Position numbers and translations under genes: made by a program. Below are positions 63,988 to 64,000 of a stretch of 64,000 nucleotides of DNA, piece by piece. Each line of letters begins with the position of its first letter. The stretch's first letter is position 1. The DNA comes from Zhongshania marina (GTDB lineage Bacteria > Pseudomonadota > Gammaproteobacteria > Pseudomonadales > Spongiibacteraceae), in the NCBI RefSeq assembly GCF_002915595.1, contig NZ_PQGG01000007.1, positions 287,038-351,037 of the forward strand. Reading direction: 5' to 3'. Below the pieces are notes generated by a model. That model was given only the letters and a program-made list of their open reading frames with translations. It was not told where the DNA came from and made no database searches.

Positions 63988-64000
63988 ATGCACCACGGGT
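63981..64000 (-). repeat. IS982 right terminal inverted repeat
   Basis: The reverse complement starts ACCCGTGGTGCATTTAGGAA, 19 of 20 identical to the left end. Confidence 0.9.

Larger units (their letters stand above)
63029..64000 (+). mobile_element. Complete IS982-family insertion sequence
   Basis: 972 bp bounded by 20-bp terminal repeats that match at 19 of 20 positions, with one intact transposase gene. The right end coincides with the last base of the window, so the right flank and any target duplication cannot be seen. The intact ORF suggests recent or active insertion. Confidence 0.9.

Overview
The window reads as a chromosome segment of a free-living, probably marine gammaproteobacterium of the Pseudomonadales/Cellvibrionales kind (Spongiibacteraceae-like is my guess, not shown). 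The basis is gene content and order: ftsY-ftsE-ftsX-rpoH, ygfB/pepP/ubiH/ubiI beside zapA/6S RNA/ygfA, rppH-ptsP near lgt-thyA-folA, and serA divergent from a D-2-hydroxyglutarate dehydrogenase-like gene are housekeeping blocks typical of this group. Coding density is high, and the only tRNA- or rRNA-class RNA gene I can support is 6S RNA.

Layout. 1-6.7 kb: a TonB-dependent receptor cut by the left edge, an SDR, an Old Yellow Enzyme with its probable LysR regulator (two matching operator-like palindromes), an HPP membrane protein and a small membrane protein. 6.7-12.4 kb: trmB, a DUF423 gene, rpoH, ftsX-ftsE-ftsY, rsmD. 12.5-14.7 kb: an accessory redox group: a shortened OYE/dienoyl-CoA-reductase-like flavoenzyme, a four-helix membrane protein resembling styrene-oxide isomerase, and a Ddn-like (F420-type) oxidoreductase. 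14.8-19.5 kb: a 1120-residue transglutaminase/DUF2126 protein and an exported beta-rich protein. 19.6-24.8 kb: a six-gene TonB system of the TtpC type (DUF3450, TtpC-like, exbB, exbD, tonB, TPR). 25-32.5 kb: folA, thyA, lgt, a TauE-type permease, an NRDE protein, ptsP, rppH and an HAD phosphatase. 32.5-35.8 kb: gcvH and a ferric-iron ABC transporter preceded by a textbook Fur box. 35.8-42 kb: ubiI, ubiH, pepP, ygfB, a ZapB-like gene, zapA, 6S RNA, ygfA.

42-45.3 kb is the clearest accessory island. Two genes, an EEP-family nuclease and an Mrr-type endonuclease, each end in an attC recombination site. The start of each cassette is complementary to the R'' box of its own attC, which is the signature of integron gene cassettes. 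No integrase lies in the window, so this is a CALIN-like array (cassettes lacking an integrase). A ParDE toxin-antitoxin pair with a perfect palindromic operator candidate lies next to it.

45.4-62.9 kb: ilvA, a small Cys-tailed protein, rpiA, an FAH-family hydrolase, the D-2-hydroxyglutarate dehydrogenase-like gene, serA, a lysophospholipase-like hydrolase, an SDR, nitronate monooxygenase, mscL, DUF924, the xseB-ispA-dxs isoprenoid operon, an ELM1-family protein and an unknown lipoprotein. Two intergenic regions between convergent genes hold tandem 7-bp arrays (GTCGGAT x ~23 and GTCGGAA x 8), followed by degenerate copies in the opposite orientation. This looks like a dispersed repeat family that may act as bidirectional terminator-like structures. 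The window ends exactly at the right terminal repeat of a complete IS982-family element (63029-64000).
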